Positions 63,076 to 64,000 of a stretch of 64,000 nucleotides of DNA are shown in pieces. Position numbers and translations under genes: made by a program. Position 1 is the stretch's first letter; each line of letters opens with the position of its first letter. The stretch is from Suilimivivens sp964507235 (GTDB taxonomy: Bacteria; Bacillota; Clostridia; Lachnospirales; Lachnospiraceae). The stretch spans positions 10,047 to 74,046 of the forward strand of contig CAZDPE010000001.1 of assembly GCA_964507235.1 (NCBI GenBank), given 5' to 3'. A model generated the notes under the pieces. The model did no database searches and was not told the origin of the DNA. It saw only the letters and a list, made by a program, of their open reading frames with translations.

Positions 63076-63987
63076 TCAGCCCTTTACAGCTCCCACCATA
63101 ACGCCCTTTGTAAAGTATTTCTGGACAAAAGGATATACAATAAGAATGGGAAGCGTGGCAATGACCGTACAGGCCATCTGCACCGCTTTGGTTGGCGGCG
63201 CCCCGTTTAAGTCATAGTAATCCATTGTCGCATCCGTAATCTTTGAAGTCAACAGGATAATGGAACGCAGCTGAATCTGTATCGGATATTTTTCCGCTGA
63301 CTGCAGATAAATCATGGAACTGAAGTAATCATTCCAAAAGCCCACCCCGTAGAACAGAGAAATGGAAGCAATGACCGGTTTGGAAAGCGGCAGCGCAACC
63401 CGGATAAAGATCTGCAGATCGTTTGCGCCATCCATATAGGAGGCCTCATCCAGTTCCACCGGAAGCCCCGAAAAGAACTTTTTAATAATGATCATGTTAA
63501 ATGGATTGATCAGGGCTGGCAGAATCAATGCCCAGTAGGTATCATACAACCCATATGCGTTGTATACAATAAAGGAAGGAATCATACCGCCACTGAACAG
63601 CATCGTTACGATTACAAGGTTCATCATCCAGTTCCGTCCCCTGAAATGCATCTTTGACAGCGGATAGGCAAAGCTCATGGAAAAAACCATACACAAAAAG
63701 GTTCCCGCTGCCGTTAAAAATATGGAATTCCTTAATCCTCTGAAAATATTAGCAGTTTTAATAGCATACTGATAGGCATTAAGCGACCAGACGGTAGGCA
63801 CAATAAAGAAAGCTTTTTCCGTAAGCTCCTTCTCAGTTGCAAAGGAACCCGCGATTACATACAAAAAGGGCAGCACCGTGCTCAATGCGATAAGACCCAG
63901 CACAACATAGATAACCACGTCAATAATTCTGTCGCCAAGGCTCTTCTTGACCTTAGCGCCGCTTTTTACTACATGTTCTTTCGCCAT
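63076..63987 (-). CDS. Carbohydrate ABC transporter permease (YtcP/LplC type)
   Basis: 303 residues with six transmembrane helices and the MalG-family EAA loop (ELDEASYMDGANDLQIFIRVALPLSKP). NSIFLTAAGTFLCMVFSMSFAYPLSK and MLFSGGMIPSFI are typical of LplC/YtcP permeases for rhamnogalacturonan oligosaccharides. The ATG at 63985-63987 is chosen, with GGGGGTG upstream; a GTG three codons earlier overlaps that site. The partner permease (LplB type) should lie right of the window. The 94-bp gap to the binding-protein gene holds only its leader. Confidence 0.92.
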   Translation of the reverse strand: MAKEHVVKSGAKVKKSLGDRIIDVVIYVVLGLIALSTVLPFLYVIAGSFATEKELTEKAFFIVPTVWSLNAYQYAIKTANIFRGLRNSIFLTAAGTFLCMVFSMSFAYPLSKMHFRGRNWMMNLVIVTMLFSGGMIPSFIVYNAYGLYDTYWALILPALINPFNMIIIKKFFSGLPVELDEASYMDGANDLQIFIRVALPLSKPVIASISLFYGVGFWNDYFSSMIYLQSAEKYPIQIQLRSIILLTSKITDATMDYYDLNGAPPTKAVQMACTVIATLPILIVYPFVQKYFTKGVMVGAVKG

Positions 63988-64000
63988 GTGACACACCCCC

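Noticed and set aside
1..64000. CRISPR arrays, tRNA or rRNA genes, prophage and insertion sequences
   Set aside because: No regularly spaced repeats, cloverleaf-like sequences, transposase, integrase or phage structural motifs were recognised. The only repeats are the three-copy element and the murC leader array.

Overview
The window looks like chromosomal DNA from a spore-forming, gut-type clostridium, most likely family Lachnospiraceae. The evidence is sporulation genes (spoVG, spoIID, a spoIIQ-like gene and a Spo0A DNA-binding domain), a GlgC/GlgD pair, a DnaD/DnaI replication pair, lipoprotein solute-binding proteins with Ser/Thr linkers, and moderate-to-low GC. I see no rRNA, tRNA, CRISPR array, phage or transposase gene. 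One run of 100 Ns (30819-30918) marks an assembly gap inside a tandem repeat.

Layout. 1-2.4 kb (minus): a receiver-less Spo0A-like regulator, then a PseC-type sugar aminotransferase, then a partial polysaccharide deacetylase; this is probably the start of a surface-glycan operon running off the left edge. 2.6-13.1 kb (minus): a phosphate operon pstS-pstC-pstA-pstB-phoU-nptA-phoP-phoR, followed by a serine hydrolase, a 3-methyladenine DNA glycosylase and a Ham1-type NTP pyrophosphatase. 13.3-17.4 kb (minus): pth-mfd. 17.6-27.1 kb (plus): a membrane-anchored sugar-binding protein, histidine kinase and AraC-type response regulator (XylFII-LytS-YesN logic), a lipoprotein binding protein, and then a ChvE/MmsA/MmsB-like monosaccharide ABC transporter. 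27.7-30.5 kb (minus): glgC-glgD-spoVG.

30.7-36.1 kb (plus): a 114-bp tandem repeat array in the leader of murC, then a cluster of DnaA boxes ahead of dnaD-dnaI-prs. 36.1-40.7 kb (minus): a GT2 glycosyltransferase and a giant membrane protein in which a YkoS/YfhO-like multi-pass domain is fused to an M3 zinc metallopeptidase. 40.8-44.0 kb: plsC (plus), and ddl-murF (minus). 44.1-50.2 kb (minus): a degenerate GH9-like lipoprotein, an amidohydrolase, spoIIQ-like, spoIID, and an EF-hand-rich protein preceded by a possible three-way-junction RNA. 50.6-52.9 kb (minus): aconitase-like hydratase. 53.0-64.0 kb (minus): a rhamnogalacturonan-I utilisation locus (ABC permease, binding lipoprotein, GH2, PL26, PL11) with apparently cytoplasmic enzymes.

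Features most worth following up: the glycosyltransferase plus YkoS-M3 fusion; a three-copy dispersed element whose two hairpins stay paired although the stem sequences differ between copies; the DnaA-box cluster before the helicase-loader operon; the tandem array before murC; the Spo0A output domain without a receiver heading a glycan operon; and the structured RNA candidate at 50.3 kb. Family assignments come from recognising motifs by eye; no database search was run.
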